9,391 bases of DNA from positions 1-9,391 of the forward strand of contig JABMMR010000013.1 in NCBI GenBank assembly GCA_013205525.1, in the 5' to 3' direction. The stretch is from Burkholderiales bacterium (GTDB taxonomy: Bacteria; Pseudomonadota; Gammaproteobacteria; Burkholderiales; Burkholderiaceae_C). This document shows positions 1 to 8,086 of the stretch, one piece after another. The notes below the pieces were generated by a model. It searched no databases and was not told where the DNA came from. It saw nothing but the letters and a program-made list of their open reading frames with translations. A program made the translations under genes and the position numbers. Position 1 is the first letter of the stretch; each line of letters starts with the position of its first letter.

Positions 1-1813
1 GCTCCACACTCAAACGTCCTTCAACATCGCGCGCCAGCGTCAGCAAGGTTTCGCCGTGATGCGCTCGGCGCAGCAAGTTGAGCAAACTTTCCTCGTCGTC
101 GCCGCCTTGGGCTGCCAGCGCATCGTGCCTGGCTTGCAAATGCTGGCGAAGCTGTTGGCTGTCGAGTCGCTCATCCAGCACCTCGGGGTTGGCCAATTCA
201 TCGATCGCGCCTGGGTGGGTCCGCAAATACCTGGCCGCCCAGCGAGCCGCGCCCAAAAGACGCAATAACTGCCGGTGCACTTGGGGACGCTCGAGCAACA
301 AAGCCAAATAGGTTTCGCGGCGCAGTAGGGGCTCCATCCAATCGCTCCAGCGCAGCGCGGCTTCTTCGCTGATCAAGCCTTGGTTGATCCATTGCTGTGT
401 GCGCTGCACCAAACGCAGCAAACGCGCGCGGGCGTCTTCGCGCAAAGCCAAGACCCTTGGCATGGCCGGCCACAAGGCCATGCGCTGTTGAAACTGCGGC
501 GACAAACCCTCGAGCAACTCGCTCCAGTCGCTGCTGGCGGGGACTGGGGTTTCGCCATCGCTGGCGCTTTGTTCTTGGCCCAGCAAGCGCTCAAACTCGG
601 CTGCCACCCGATCGCGGTGCTGTTGCAACTCGAGCAGCATTTTTGGCGTGTCAGACAAACCCAAACTGCGCGCCATCCATTGCAAATCGGCGGGGTCGCT
701 GGGCAAGCGGTGGGTTTGTTGGTCGTCTAAGTATTGGATGCGGTGTTCCACGCGGCGCAAAAATTCATAGGCCTGCGCCAGCGCTTGTGCGGTGTCTTGG
801 GGCATCAAACGCGCATGCACCAGCGCTTGCAGAGCGGGCAAGGTCGCGCGCAGCCTAAGCTCGGGGAACTGCCCGCCACGCACCACCTGCAACAGTTGCA
901 CGGTGAACTCGATTTCACGAATCCCGCCGCGACCCAATTTCACATCGTTGGCGCGCTCGGGACGCCCAGCGCTCAGTCGCAGCGACTGCGCCCGTATTTG
1001 CTGATGCAAAACCCGCAGCGCCTCAAACACGTTGTAGTCAAGGTAGCGGCGAAAGACAAACGGTAAGACGATGTCGCGCAAGCCTTTAACAGCATCCATG
1101 CAGTTGCTAGGCGCGACCACCCGCGCTTTGAGCCAAGCCAAGCGCTCCCATTCGCGGCCCTGCACTTGAAAATAGTCTTCCAAGGCTTCCAGCGGCACCA
1201 CACTGTGACCCGATTCACCATTCGGGCGCAGACCCAAGTCCATGCGAAACACCAGGCCGTGCTCGTTGGTGTCGCCGATCAAGGCGTACAACTGCTTGAC
1301 CACTTTGTCAAAATAGCTGTGGTTGCTGACCACCCCACGTCCCGCCTCCACGCCTAGCGTTTGCCCATCTTCATCAAACACATAGACCAAATCGATGTCG
1401 CTGGAGACATTCAATTCGCTGGCACCCAGCTTGCCCATGCCGACCACCCACAGCTGTGCTCTCAGGCCTTGCGCGGTCATGGGTGCGCCGTGGCGCAAGT
1501 CGATGCGCAGACAGGCCTCTTGCAGGGCTTTATCCAATGCAAACTCAGCCAGCACCGTCATGCTTTGGGTGACGGTGTGCAGGCTGGCTTGCTGCTCGCA
1601 GTCAAGCACCACCAAGCGCTCAATCACCAATTGGCGCAACACCCGCAAGGCATCGCCGACCGCGGGATAAATATCGCGCAATGCTGTGTAGGTGGTGTGC
1701 AAATGCGCCAAGCTGGGGGCGCCAGGTGCCAGCAGTGGCAACGCAGTGTCATAACGCCTGCGCAGGCGCTGCACCAAGCGAGAACCTTGTGATGAAGGTG
1801 TGGATGGGGACAT
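1..1813 (-). CDS. glnE: Bifunctional glutamine synthetase adenylyltransferase/deadenylylase, N-terminal 604 residues (partial, runs off left edge)
   Basis: GlnE attaches and removes AMP on glutamine synthetase, so tuning ammonia assimilation in the cytoplasm under PII control. Reading the minus strand from ATG 1813-1811 gives one open frame without stops to the window edge (604 codons). Residues 125-130 read GMGKLG and 134-142 ELNVSSDIDL-like, the nucleotidyltransferase signature of the N-terminal deadenylylating domain. D139 and D141 would be the metal-binding pair by family analogy. Residues 293-303 read LGRGGIREIEF, the motif after the catalytic domain that GlnE shares with GlnD-type proteins. 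The C-terminal adenylylating domain lies outside the window. The start is fixed because an in-frame TGA sits two codons upstream (TGA CCA ATG). The leader before the first motif seems about 30 residues shorter than in the E. coli enzyme as I remember it. No strong Shine-Dalgarno is visible; GGTGGA lies 13 nt upstream. The gene is divergent from the YhdP gene. Confidence 0.96.
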   Translation of the reverse strand, partial: MSPSTPSSQGSRLVQRLRRRYDTALPLLAPGAPSLAHLHTTYTALRDIYPAVGDALRVLRQLVIERLVVLDCEQQASLHTVTQSMTVLAEFALDKALQEACLRIDLRHGAPMTAQGLRAQLWVVGMGKLGASELNVSSDIDLVYVFDEDGQTLGVEAGRGVVSNHSYFDKVVKQLYALIGDTNEHGLVFRMDLGLRPNGESGHSVVPLEALEDYFQVQGREWERLAWLKARVVAPSNCMDAVKGLRDIVLPFVFRRYLDYNVFEALRVLHQQIRAQSLRLSAGRPERANDVKLGRGGIREIEFTVQLLQVVRGGQFPELRLRATLPALQALVHARLMPQDTAQALAQAYEFLRRVEHRIQYLDDQQTHRLPSDPADLQWMARSLGLSDTPKMLLELQQHRDRVAAEFERLLGQEQSASDGETPVPASSDWSELLEGLSPQFQQRMALWPAMPRVLALREDARARLLRLVQRTQQWINQGLISEEAALRWSDWMEPLLRRETYLALLLERPQVHRQLLRLLGAARWAARYLRTHPGAIDELANPEVLDERLDSQQLRQHLQARHDALAAQGGDDEESLLNLLRRAHHGETLLTLARDVEGRLSVE

Positions 1814-1871
1814 TGGTCACATAGTATCCACCCAAGCGCTTTTGCGGGTCATAATTCTGAAGTAAATCGTC
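1814..1871. promoter_or_regulatory. Divergent glnE / yhdP-family intergenic region with weak promoter candidates
   Basis: These 58 bp are all that separates two divergent start codons, so promoters for both genes should lie here or extend into the coding starts. On the plus strand CATAAT (1850-1855) is a five-of-six match to a sigma70 -10 box, but the hexamer 17 bp upstream (TCCACC) is a poor -35. GAAG at 1859-1862 is a weak ribosome site 9 nt before ATG 1872. On the minus strand GATACT/TACTAT-like sequence just upstream of glnE gives four-of-six -10 matches. I saw no clear operator palindrome or sigma54 site. The location is solid; the individual boxes are guesses. Confidence 0.35.
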
Positions 1872-4800
1872 ATGCAAACCAAGACCACCTCCCGCCCCCC
1901 CGTTTTTGAACCGCCCTCACGTTGGTGGCGCGCCTACGCTTGGTCTGTGCGCATGCTTTGGTGGTCTGTGCTGTTTGTTTGGGCGCTGGTGGCAATGGCG
2001 GCACTCACGCTGCATGTATGGATTGCCCCGCGCATGCTGGACTGGCGAAGTGACATTGAGGCCGTGGCTTCGCAAGCGCTAGACCTGAAGGTGAGTATCG
2101 GCAACCTTGAGACCATCTCCAGCGGCTGGTTGCCGTCCTTGGAAGTGACCGATCTTGTCTTGCGCAACAGCTTGGACCAAGAGGTTTTGCATTTGCCGCG
2201 TGTGCTGGTGTCACTCTCGCCCACCTCGTTGCTGACGCTGTCATTGGACCGCATCGATATCGACCGCCCGTTGATTGAGCTGTCCCGCGACAGCGACGGC
2301 CACATACGCATGGCCGGCTTGTCTTTGGGAGACGCACAACCTTCGGCCTTGGCCGACTGGTTTTGGAGTCAGCCGGCGGTGTTTATTCACCATGGCCGTG
2401 TGCGCTGGGTGGACCATGTCCAAGCATTGCCGGCGGTCGAGTTTGAAGAGGTCAATATGGTGATGCGCAATGGCTTGCGCAGTCACGATTGGCGCATCGA
2501 TGCATCCCCTCCGCCCGAGTGGGGTGAGCGCTTGAGTTTGCAAGGGCAGTTCAGTCAGCCCTTGCTCAGCCGTCATGCCAGCGATATGCAAAGCTGGAAT
2601 GGTCAGGCCTATGCTGCTTTGACGCGAGTTGATATGGCACCTATCAAGCCATATTTGAGTTTTACCGGTGTCGACTTGTTGCAAACCGGTCAAGGTTGGC
2701 TGCGGCTATGGACGCAGGTCAATCAAGGCAAACTCATTTCACACACGCTGGATTTGGATATGCAAGACGTGCGTTGGCAAGCGTCCGAGAAAACCGAGGC
2801 TGTGGTGTTGCGCCACATCCATGGACGGGTGCAACACCAAGCATGGCGCGATGGTGTGGGCCAGGACTTTCGCAGCCAAGGCTTGGCCTTGACCCTAGAG
2901 GACGGCGAGCAGTTGTCGCTGGGAAACAGCCGCGTGGCTTGGCGCGATGAAGGCGAGCAAATCGCCGACGCCGGTGAGTTGCAGTTGCAGGCGTTTTCAT
3001 TGGAGATGCTGGCTCGCATTGCCCAGCGCTTGCCGTTGAATGAGGTTTGGCACAAGAGACTGGCTGTGGCCCAAGTCAAGGGCCAAGTCAAAGACCTAGA
3101 TGCGCGCTGGTTTTCAGCGCACAGCGCTGCGCCACAATTCAGCCTCAAGACCGAGATCAACGACTTGACCCTGCAAGCCTCCAGCACGGCCGTTGTGCCC
3201 GATGCTGGGCTGTGGTGGCCAGGCTTGCAGTCGTCCCAACTGAGCTTGGAGTTGAGTCAGGACAACGGCAAAATTTCTTGGCGCCAAGAGGGCGGCAGCC
3301 TCCAGTTGGGCGGCGTGTGGGAGAGCCCCAACATCGCCTTGACCCAAGCTTTGGCAAACCTCAGTTGGGAGCGCAAAGACAGTCGATGGGCCGTGCGCAT
3401 AGAGCAAGCCAAGTTTGACAACGCAGATCTGCAAGCCGAGATGCAAGCCAGTTGGTTATCGGGCGACAGCAACCAGCCCTTGGGTGAGTTGGATATGAAT
3501 GCCAAAGTAGCTCGACTCGAAGCCACATCGCTTTACCGCTATTTGCCGCTCAGCCTAGACGAGCAGACCAGACACTATGTGCGCGACGCCTTATTAGCGG
3601 GGCGCGTCAGCCAGGCCGCCATCACCCTCAAAGGCCCCTTAGACCGCTTCCCGTTTTCCCGCAGCAACGAGGGCGTTTTTACTGTCGTGGCGCCTTTTCA
3701 GCAACTTAGCTTGCAGTTCGCGCCCAACAGCGTGCTCAGCCCCGCGCAGCGGCGCGACAAGGTTTCTTGGCCCCAGTTGCAACAAGTTTCGGGTGAACTC
3801 AAGCTCAACCGCAACCGGCTGTTGATCAAAGGGGCCAACGCTCGCATGGGGCCAGACGGCTCAACCCTGGTGAGTAAATTGGATGTGCAAATTCCCGACT
3901 TGCGCGACATCGTGGTGGATGTGAATGCGCAGCTTCGCGGCAACTTAAGTGACTTGCTGCAAATGCTCAAGTCCTCACCCGTCAATGCCCTCACCGACCA
4001 AGCTTTGGCGCAGGTCAGCGCAACCGGCACGGCAGAGCACCAACTGCGACTCAATTTGCCTTTGCAAAACTTGGCGCTCGCCAAGGTGCAAGGCAGCATG
4101 CAGTTCAATGGCAACGATGTTCAGTGGCAACCAACGATTCCGCGCTTTAACAAACTGCGTGGCACGCTCAACTACAGCGAGTCGGGTGTGTCGGTCAACA
4201 ACATGCAACTGCGTTGGCTGGGGGGAGATGCGCGCTTGGATGGCGGCTTGCGTTTCAACGACAGCACGGATGCGGGGCCTACCCGACTGAGTTTGCAAGG
4301 CAGTGCCAGCGCAGAGGCTTTGCGTCAAATCAGCGAGCCCGCGCTGGTCTCGGGTTTTGCGTCGCATCTGTCGGGCAGCACCTCTTTTGTGGCGAGTTTG
4401 GGTTTGCGTCGCGGACAGCCCGAGTTTTCTTTCGTCAGTTCATTGCAGGGCATGGGGGTTGACTTACCCGAACCTTTGAATAAACCTGCAGATGCGGTGT
4501 GGCCTGTGCGTTTTGACAATGAGTTGTTACGCGTGTCGCAGGCTCGTGGCAGCGCGCATCTAGAGCAAAGCACGCTCACCTTGGGGCAACTCATCAACAT
4601 CAGCTATGTGCGAGATATGACGCCTCAAGTGCCGCAAGTCTTGCGCGGTCAAATTTTGCTGGGCGCGGTCAGCGCGCGCAAAGAGATGGTTGATGGCGCG
4701 GTGCTGATGCAAGTGCAACTACCCCACTTCAACGCCGATGCTTGGCAACAAACCTTGGGGGCTTGGTTGGGTAGCAACGCAGCAGATGACAAGCCCGCCA

Positions 4801-5933
4801 AACCCCCCAGCGCGCAGGCCTTGGCTTTCGTGCCGACCCGCTTTGAGGTGGGTACCGGTGAGTTGCTGTGGCTGGGTCGTAGCTTCAACCATGTGCAGGC
4901 CAGCGCTGACAAGCAAGGCCCACAATGGCGTATTCAACTTAAAGCCGATGAGGCGCAGGGGCAGATCGATTACCGCCCCAAGCTAGACAACGCGTCTGCG
5001 CAGGTGGTGGCCAGATTGTCCAATCTGGTGATACCGCCTTCGGCAGTGCAAGACGTCGAGAGCAGTTTGTCGGACTCACCCAAAGACTTGCCCTCGATGG
5101 ACATCGTGATCGACAACTTGGAGTTGCGGGGCTTGAAATTGGGTCGCGCCGAGGTTGAAGGTTTCAGCCGCGCCATCGCCGGTGGTGGGCGTGAATGGGT
5201 GTTGAATAAATTCAACCTCAGTTTGCCCGAATCAACTTTTCAGGCCAAGGGCCAATGGGGCGGTGTCGGCCGCTTGCAGGCCAAGCGCACCCAACTAGAC
5301 TTCACCCTGCAATTGCAAAATTCGGGTGAGTTGCTCGAACGCTTGGGCTACAAAGGCGCGATTCGCAATGGCAAAGGCCGCATGGCCGGTCAGGTGGGTT
5401 GGACCGGCTCACCCTTCTCGCCCGACTACACCAGCATGAGCGGGCAGTTCAATGTCAATTTAGAGCGAGGACAGTTTTTGAAAGCCGAGCCCGGCGTGGC
5501 GCGCTTGTTTGGCGTGCTCAATTTACAGGCCTTGCCGCGCCGCTTAACTTTAGATTTCACCGATGTTTTTAGCGAAGGCTTTTCGTTTGACTTCGTGCGC
5601 GGGGATGTGCAAATCCAGCAAGGCATAGCCAGCACCAACAATATGCAGATGAAGGGTGTCACCGCCGCGGTGATGCTCGAGGGCAAGGCCGATATAAAGA
5701 ATGAAACCCAAGACCTCAAAGTGGTGGTGGTGCCCGACCTCAACACAGGTACGGCCACCTTGCTCTACACCTTGATCAACCCGGTGGTGGGCCTCACCAG
5801 TTTTCTCACCCAGTATTTTTTGAAAACACCGCTGGCCAAATCCACCACCCAAGAGTTTCGGGTTCAAGGCACTTGGAAAGACCCCAAGGTAAATAAAGTC
5901 GACACGTCCAAAGAGCCGGAGACCAAACCATGA
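1872..5933 (+). CDS. yhdP: YhdP-family AsmA-like envelope protein (TIGR02099-type), probable inter-membrane phospholipid transporter
   Basis: This 1353-residue protein fits the YhdP branch of the AsmA-like superfamily (E. coli YhdP is about 1266 residues). In E. coli, YhdP, TamB and YdbH are partly redundant in carrying phospholipid from inner to outer membrane, each inner-membrane anchored and spanning the periplasm with a long grooved beta structure. Here residues 1-26 are polar and basic, about 27-50 form one Trp-rich transmembrane anchor, and the rest is periplasmic, with long runs of alternating-hydrophobicity beta strands. Residues about 551-598 (from TSLYRYLPLSLDEQTRHYV) match the family's DUF3971-like core. 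Residues about 1211-1340, including FTDVFSEGFSFDFVRGD and DLNTGTATLLYTLINPVVG, are the very typical AsmA C-terminal region. The tail 1341-1353 is polar. The start ATG has only a weak ribosome site. The stop overlaps the next start by 4 bp. The family call is firm; lipid transport is transferred from E. coli. Confidence 0.93.
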   Translation: MQTKTTSRPPVFEPPSRWWRAYAWSVRMLWWSVLFVWALVAMAALTLHVWIAPRMLDWRSDIEAVASQALDLKVSIGNLETISSGWLPSLEVTDLVLRNSLDQEVLHLPRVLVSLSPTSLLTLSLDRIDIDRPLIELSRDSDGHIRMAGLSLGDAQPSALADWFWSQPAVFIHHGRVRWVDHVQALPAVEFEEVNMVMRNGLRSHDWRIDASPPPEWGERLSLQGQFSQPLLSRHASDMQSWNGQAYAALTRVDMAPIKPYLSFTGVDLLQTGQGWLRLWTQVNQGKLISHTLDLDMQDVRWQASEKTEAVVLRHIHGRVQHQAWRDGVGQDFRSQGLALTLEDGEQLSLGNSRVAWRDEGEQIADAGELQLQAFSLEMLARIAQRLPLNEVWHKRLAVAQVKGQVKDLDARWFSAHSAAPQFSLKTEINDLTLQASSTAVVPDAGLWWPGLQSSQLSLELSQDNGKISWRQEGGSLQLGGVWESPNIALTQALANLSWERKDSRWAVRIEQAKFDNADLQAEMQASWLSGDSNQPLGELDMNAKVARLEATSLYRYLPLSLDEQTRHYVRDALLAGRVSQAAITLKGPLDRFPFSRSNEGVFTVVAPFQQLSLQFAPNSVLSPAQRRDKVSWPQLQQVSGELKLNRNRLLIKGANARMGPDGSTLVSKLDVQIPDLRDIVVDVNAQLRGNLSDLLQMLKSSPVNALTDQALAQVSATGTAEHQLRLNLPLQNLALAKVQGSMQFNGNDVQWQPTIPRFNKLRGTLNYSESGVSVNNMQLRWLGGDARLDGGLRFNDSTDAGPTRLSLQGSASAEALRQISEPALVSGFASHLSGSTSFVASLGLRRGQPEFSFVSSLQGMGVDLPEPLNKPADAVWPVRFDNELLRVSQARGSAHLEQSTLTLGQLINISYVRDMTPQVPQVLRGQILLGAVSARKEMVDGAVLMQVQLPHFNADAWQQTLGAWLGSNAADDKPAKPPSAQALAFVPTRFEVGTGELLWLGRSFNHVQASADKQGPQWRIQLKADEAQGQIDYRPKLDNASAQVVARLSNLVIPPSAVQDVESSLSDSPKDLPSMDIVIDNLELRGLKLGRAEVEGFSRAIAGGGREWVLNKFNLSLPESTFQAKGQWGGVGRLQAKRTQLDFTLQLQNSGELLERLGYKGAIRNGKGRMAGQVGWTGSPFSPDYTSMSGQFNVNLERGQFLKAEPGVARLFGVLNLQALPRRLTLDFTDVFSEGFSFDFVRGDVQIQQGIASTNNMQMKGVTAAVMLEGKADIKNETQDLKVVVVPDLNTGTATLLYTLINPVVGLTSFLTQYFLKTPLAKSTTQEFRVQGTWKDPKVNKVDTSKEPETKP
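5918..5921 (+). promoter_or_regulatory. Ribosome binding site of the Nit amidase gene, inside the YhdP-family coding end
   Basis: GGAG lies 8 nt before ATG 5930. It falls within the last codons of the YhdP-family gene, so the amidase can initiate by reinitiation (ATGA overlap) as well as by its own ribosome site. Confidence 0.6.
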
Positions 5934-6748
5934 AAGCCGCTTTATTGCAAATGGTGTCAAGCACCGAGGTGAGAATCAACCTAGACACGGCAGAGCGTTT
6001 GCTGGCGCAAGCCGCTCATGCCGGCGCAGAGTTGGCGGTGTTGCCCGAATATTTTTGTTTGCTGGGACAGCTCGATACTGACAAATTATTGATTGCCGAA
6101 GCCCATGGCGACGGCCCTATGCAACAGCGGTTGGCGGCCATGGCCAAAACCTATGGCGTGTGTCTGGTCGCCGGCACTTTGCCTATAGCGGTGCCAGGCG
6201 ATGCCACACGGGTGCGCAACACCACCTTGGTCTACAGCGCGCAAGGGGTGAACATGGCACGCTACGACAAGATCCATTTATTTTGTTTTGACAATGGCCG
6301 CGAAAGCTACGATGAAAGCTTGGTTCTGCAAGCCGGCGACACGCCGGTGGTGATGGACTTGCCCTCGCGAGACGGGCACACATGGCGCATTGGTTTGAGT
6401 GTGTGCTACGACTTGCGCTTTCCACAGTTGTATAAACAATTGGTTCAGCAAGGTGCTGAATTGCTGCTGGCACCCAGTGCTTTTACCCACACCACGGGCT
6501 CGGTGCATTGGGAGGTGTTGCTGCGTGCCCGCGCTATCGACAACTTGGCTTGGGTGGGCGCAGCGGCGCAAGGCGGCAAGCACAGCAATGGCCGCCGCAC
6601 TTGGGGGCATTCCATGTGGGTCGACCCTTGGGGTCAGGTGCAAGCCGTGCAGGCTGAGGGTGAGGGCTGTGTATTCACTGAACTGTCGATAGATCAGCTG
6701 CGTGAGCGCAGACAGCAACTGCCTTTGCGCAGCTCGCCCTTGTCGTGA
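5930..6748 (+). CDS. Carbon-nitrogen hydrolase (nitrilase superfamily), Nit1/YbeM-like probable deaminated glutathione amidase
   Basis: This 272-residue cytoplasmic amidase carries the full nitrilase catalytic set: E40 in LPEYF, K114 in RYDKIHLF, and nucleophile C159 in SVCYDLRFP. The supporting Glu195 is in HWEVLLRARAIDN. Length and the CYDLRFP signature fit the Nit1/YbeM branch. Characterised members hydrolyse deaminated glutathione, a side product of transaminases, as metabolite repair; omega-amidase (Nit2) activity is the main alternative and sequence reading alone cannot exclude it. No signal peptide is present. The ATG overlaps the YhdP-family stop (ATGA), indicating one transcript and translational coupling. 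From memory, nitrilase-family genes often follow yhdP in other proteobacteria, commonly with tldD next; tldD is not next here. The stop TGA 6746-6748 directly abuts the stop of the opposite-strand microprotein. Confidence 0.92.
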   Translation: MKAALLQMVSSTEVRINLDTAERLLAQAAHAGAELAVLPEYFCLLGQLDTDKLLIAEAHGDGPMQQRLAAMAKTYGVCLVAGTLPIAVPGDATRVRNTTLVYSAQGVNMARYDKIHLFCFDNGRESYDESLVLQAGDTPVVMDLPSRDGHTWRIGLSVCYDLRFPQLYKQLVQQGAELLLAPSAFTHTTGSVHWEVLLRARAIDNLAWVGAAAQGGKHSNGRRTWGHSMWVDPWGQVQAVQAEGEGCVFTELSIDQLRERRQQLPLRSSPLS

Positions 6749-6871
6749 TCATTTGTCTTCATCCGGGTCTTTATCGCGTTCACCGTCTTGGCGGCCATGG
6801 AACATGGTCCACCACACAATAAGCACCAAAATCAGGCCAGCGCCCAAGGCTTCAAGCAAAATCAGCAGCAT
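6749..6871 (-). CDS. Probable 40-residue single-pass membrane microprotein
   Basis: Read on the minus strand from ATG 6871-6869 to TGA 6751-6749. The protein starts MLLILLEALGAGLILVLIVW, a continuous hydrophobic helix to about residue 23 including a Trp-Trp pair. A 16-residue charged tail follows (HGRQDGERDK then DPDEDK). Codon use (CTG, TTG, GGC, CGC, GTG) matches the real genes nearby, and the hydrophobic-then-charged layout is what a small inner-membrane protein looks like rather than a chance frame. It exactly fills the 121-bp gap between amidase and mltA: its stop abuts the amidase stop, and its start overlaps the mltA start. No good Shine-Dalgarno is seen. A TACAAT (-10-like, plus-strand 6912-6917) lies about 40 bp upstream, inside mltA, without a good -35. 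I recall similar short LLE...VWWT proteins next to genes in Burkholderiales but cannot confirm it. Function unknown. Confidence 0.6.
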   Translation of the reverse strand: MLLILLEALGAGLILVLIVWWTMFHGRQDGERDKDPDEDK

Positions 6872-8066
6872 GCGTTTGTACCGAATTGAAAAATCATTGT
6901 GGATGCTGGCAATTGTAGGCATGCTGGTCTCTTGTGCAGCGCCTATGCCGCCGCCTTTGCCGCCAAGTCCTCGCGTGCCCTTACCCAGTACAACCAGCTC
7001 ACCCAGCCCATCCGCAACAACGCCGGTGCCCAGCCCATCCGCACCGCCTGGTGCTTCCAAGTTTGAGCCGCCGGTTAAGGGCGAGGTGCGCAGTCGCTGG
7101 GTGTCGGTTGGGATTGAAGATTTACCTGGCTGGCCGCAAGAATCCATGGCCGAGGTGTGGACGCTGCTCTTGGCCAACTGTGATGTCAGCGGCACGGTGC
7201 TGGCCCCCTTATGCAGTGATATCCGTCGCTTGAGTATTGCCTCTGAGGCCGAGCAACGTTTGCTGCTACTCAACCGTTTGCAAGTCTATCGCTTGGAGTC
7301 TTTGGAAGGTGAGGCCGGCGGCTTGCTCACCGCGTATTACGAGCCGGTGTTTGATGCCCAGCGCGTGCCTGGCAATGGTTTCAACACACCGCTGTATGCC
7401 ACGCCCAGCGGCTTGACAAGTGGTAGGCCGTGGTTCAGCCGCCAAGACATCGAGAGTTTGCCCGCCGCCCAAAACGCATTGCGTGGCCGCGAGATTGCGT
7501 GGCTGGCCGATCCTGTAGACGCTTTGATCTTGCACATTCAAGGCTCGGGTCGCTTGCGCATCACCGAGCCCGATGGCAGTGTGCGCACCGTTCGCGTGGG
7601 CTTTGCCGCCTCGAACGAGCAGCCTTACCAAAGCGTGGGCCGTTGGTTGCTCGACAAAGGCGAAACCCGTGACGCCTCATGGCCTGGCATCAAAGCGTGG
7701 TTGCAGCGCAACCCACAGCGGCAGCAAGAATTGTTGTGGACCAACCCGCGTTATGTGTTTTTCAAAGAACTGCCCCTAGGTGCCGACCCCAGCGTGGGGC
7801 CGCGGGGTGCGCAGGGCTTGCCACTGATCGCTGGTCGCTCGGTAGCTATCGACCCGCTCAGCATGCCATACGGCACCCCGCTCTGGTTGGTGTCCCCAGG
7901 CCCCACCCAAACTATTTCGCGCTTGGTGTTGGCGCAAGACACTGGCAGCGCCATTGTGGGGGCGGTGCGCGCTGATTTGTTTTTGGGCACAGGGCGTGAA
8001 GCGGGTGAAGTGGCGGGACGTTTGAAGCAGCCTTTGCGCTTATGGGCTTTGTGGCCTAAGCCATAA
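6870..8066 (+). CDS. mltA: Membrane-bound lytic murein transglycosylase A (lipoprotein)
   Basis: MltA cleaves the MurNAc-GlcNAc bond of peptidoglycan, leaving 1,6-anhydro ends, while anchored in the outer membrane as a lipoprotein. This copy is 398 residues from ATG 6870 (E. coli precursor about 365). The N-terminus MRLYRIEK is basic, then a hydrophobic stretch ends in lipobox LVSC (C25, lipidated). Residues about 27-60 are a Pro/Ser-rich linker with an internal repeat. The MltA domain includes GLLTAYYEP (151-159), a LILHIQGSGRL segment and NPRYVFF. The C-terminal 3D-type barrel carries AQDTGSAI (D357) and RADLF (D369). D369 aligns by eye with the E. coli catalytic Asp308, and D357 with the second conserved Asp. 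I chose 6870 over the in-frame ATG 6702 because only it gives a proper lipoprotein signal; the longer version would run through the amidase end. No clear ribosome site precedes it. ATG 6903 would remove the basic residues. Confidence 0.93.
   Translation: MRLYRIEKSLWMLAIVGMLVSCAAPMPPPLPPSPRVPLPSTTSSPSPSATTPVPSPSAPPGASKFEPPVKGEVRSRWVSVGIEDLPGWPQESMAEVWTLLLANCDVSGTVLAPLCSDIRRLSIASEAEQRLLLLNRLQVYRLESLEGEAGGLLTAYYEPVFDAQRVPGNGFNTPLYATPSGLTSGRPWFSRQDIESLPAAQNALRGREIAWLADPVDALILHIQGSGRLRITEPDGSVRTVRVGFAASNEQPYQSVGRWLLDKGETRDASWPGIKAWLQRNPQRQQELLWTNPRYVFFKELPLGADPSVGPRGAQGLPLIAGRSVAIDPLSMPYGTPLWLVSPGPTQTISRLVLAQDTGSAIVGAVRADLFLGTGREAGEVAGRLKQPLRLWALWPKP
7002..7043 (+). repeat. 15-bp direct repeat with 27-bp period in the mltA linker
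   Basis: CCCAGCCCATCCGCA occurs at 7002-7016 and again at 7029-7043. The period of 27 bp is nine codons, so both copies are in frame and encode PSPSA twice (residues 45-49 and 54-58) in the flexible Pro/Ser linker between lipid anchor and catalytic domain. Slippage here would lengthen or shorten the tether without breaking the frame. Confidence 0.85.
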
Positions 8067-8086
8067 GCAGCATGAATTAATATAGG

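Noticed and set aside
1361..1792. Plus-strand 143-residue open frame, with several others between 56 and 1357
   Set aside because: All are antisense to glnE, whose minus-strand frame is continuous and carries the GMGKLG and SDIDL motifs.
1..1813. Possible broken or frameshifted glnE, since no closed long frame exists here
   Set aside because: Codon-by-codon reading from 1813 to 2 shows no stop or shift. The frame is open only because the gene leaves the window.
2241..2693. Minus-strand 150-residue open frame and other antisense frames within 1934-5960
   Set aside because: They are shadows of the YhdP-family gene, with no motif, no plausible ribosome site and compositions typical of antisense reading.
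6749..7273. A 174-residue extended version of the microprotein
   Set aside because: The upstream 134 residues are antisense to mltA, Gly/Ser-rich and without character. The hydrophobic helix begins right at the ATG at 6871.
6702..8066. A 454-residue version of the MltA frame starting at 6702
   Set aside because: The first 56 extra residues overlap the amidase coding end in another frame and have no recognisable features. Starting at 6870 gives a textbook lipoprotein signal with the lipobox at residues 22-25.
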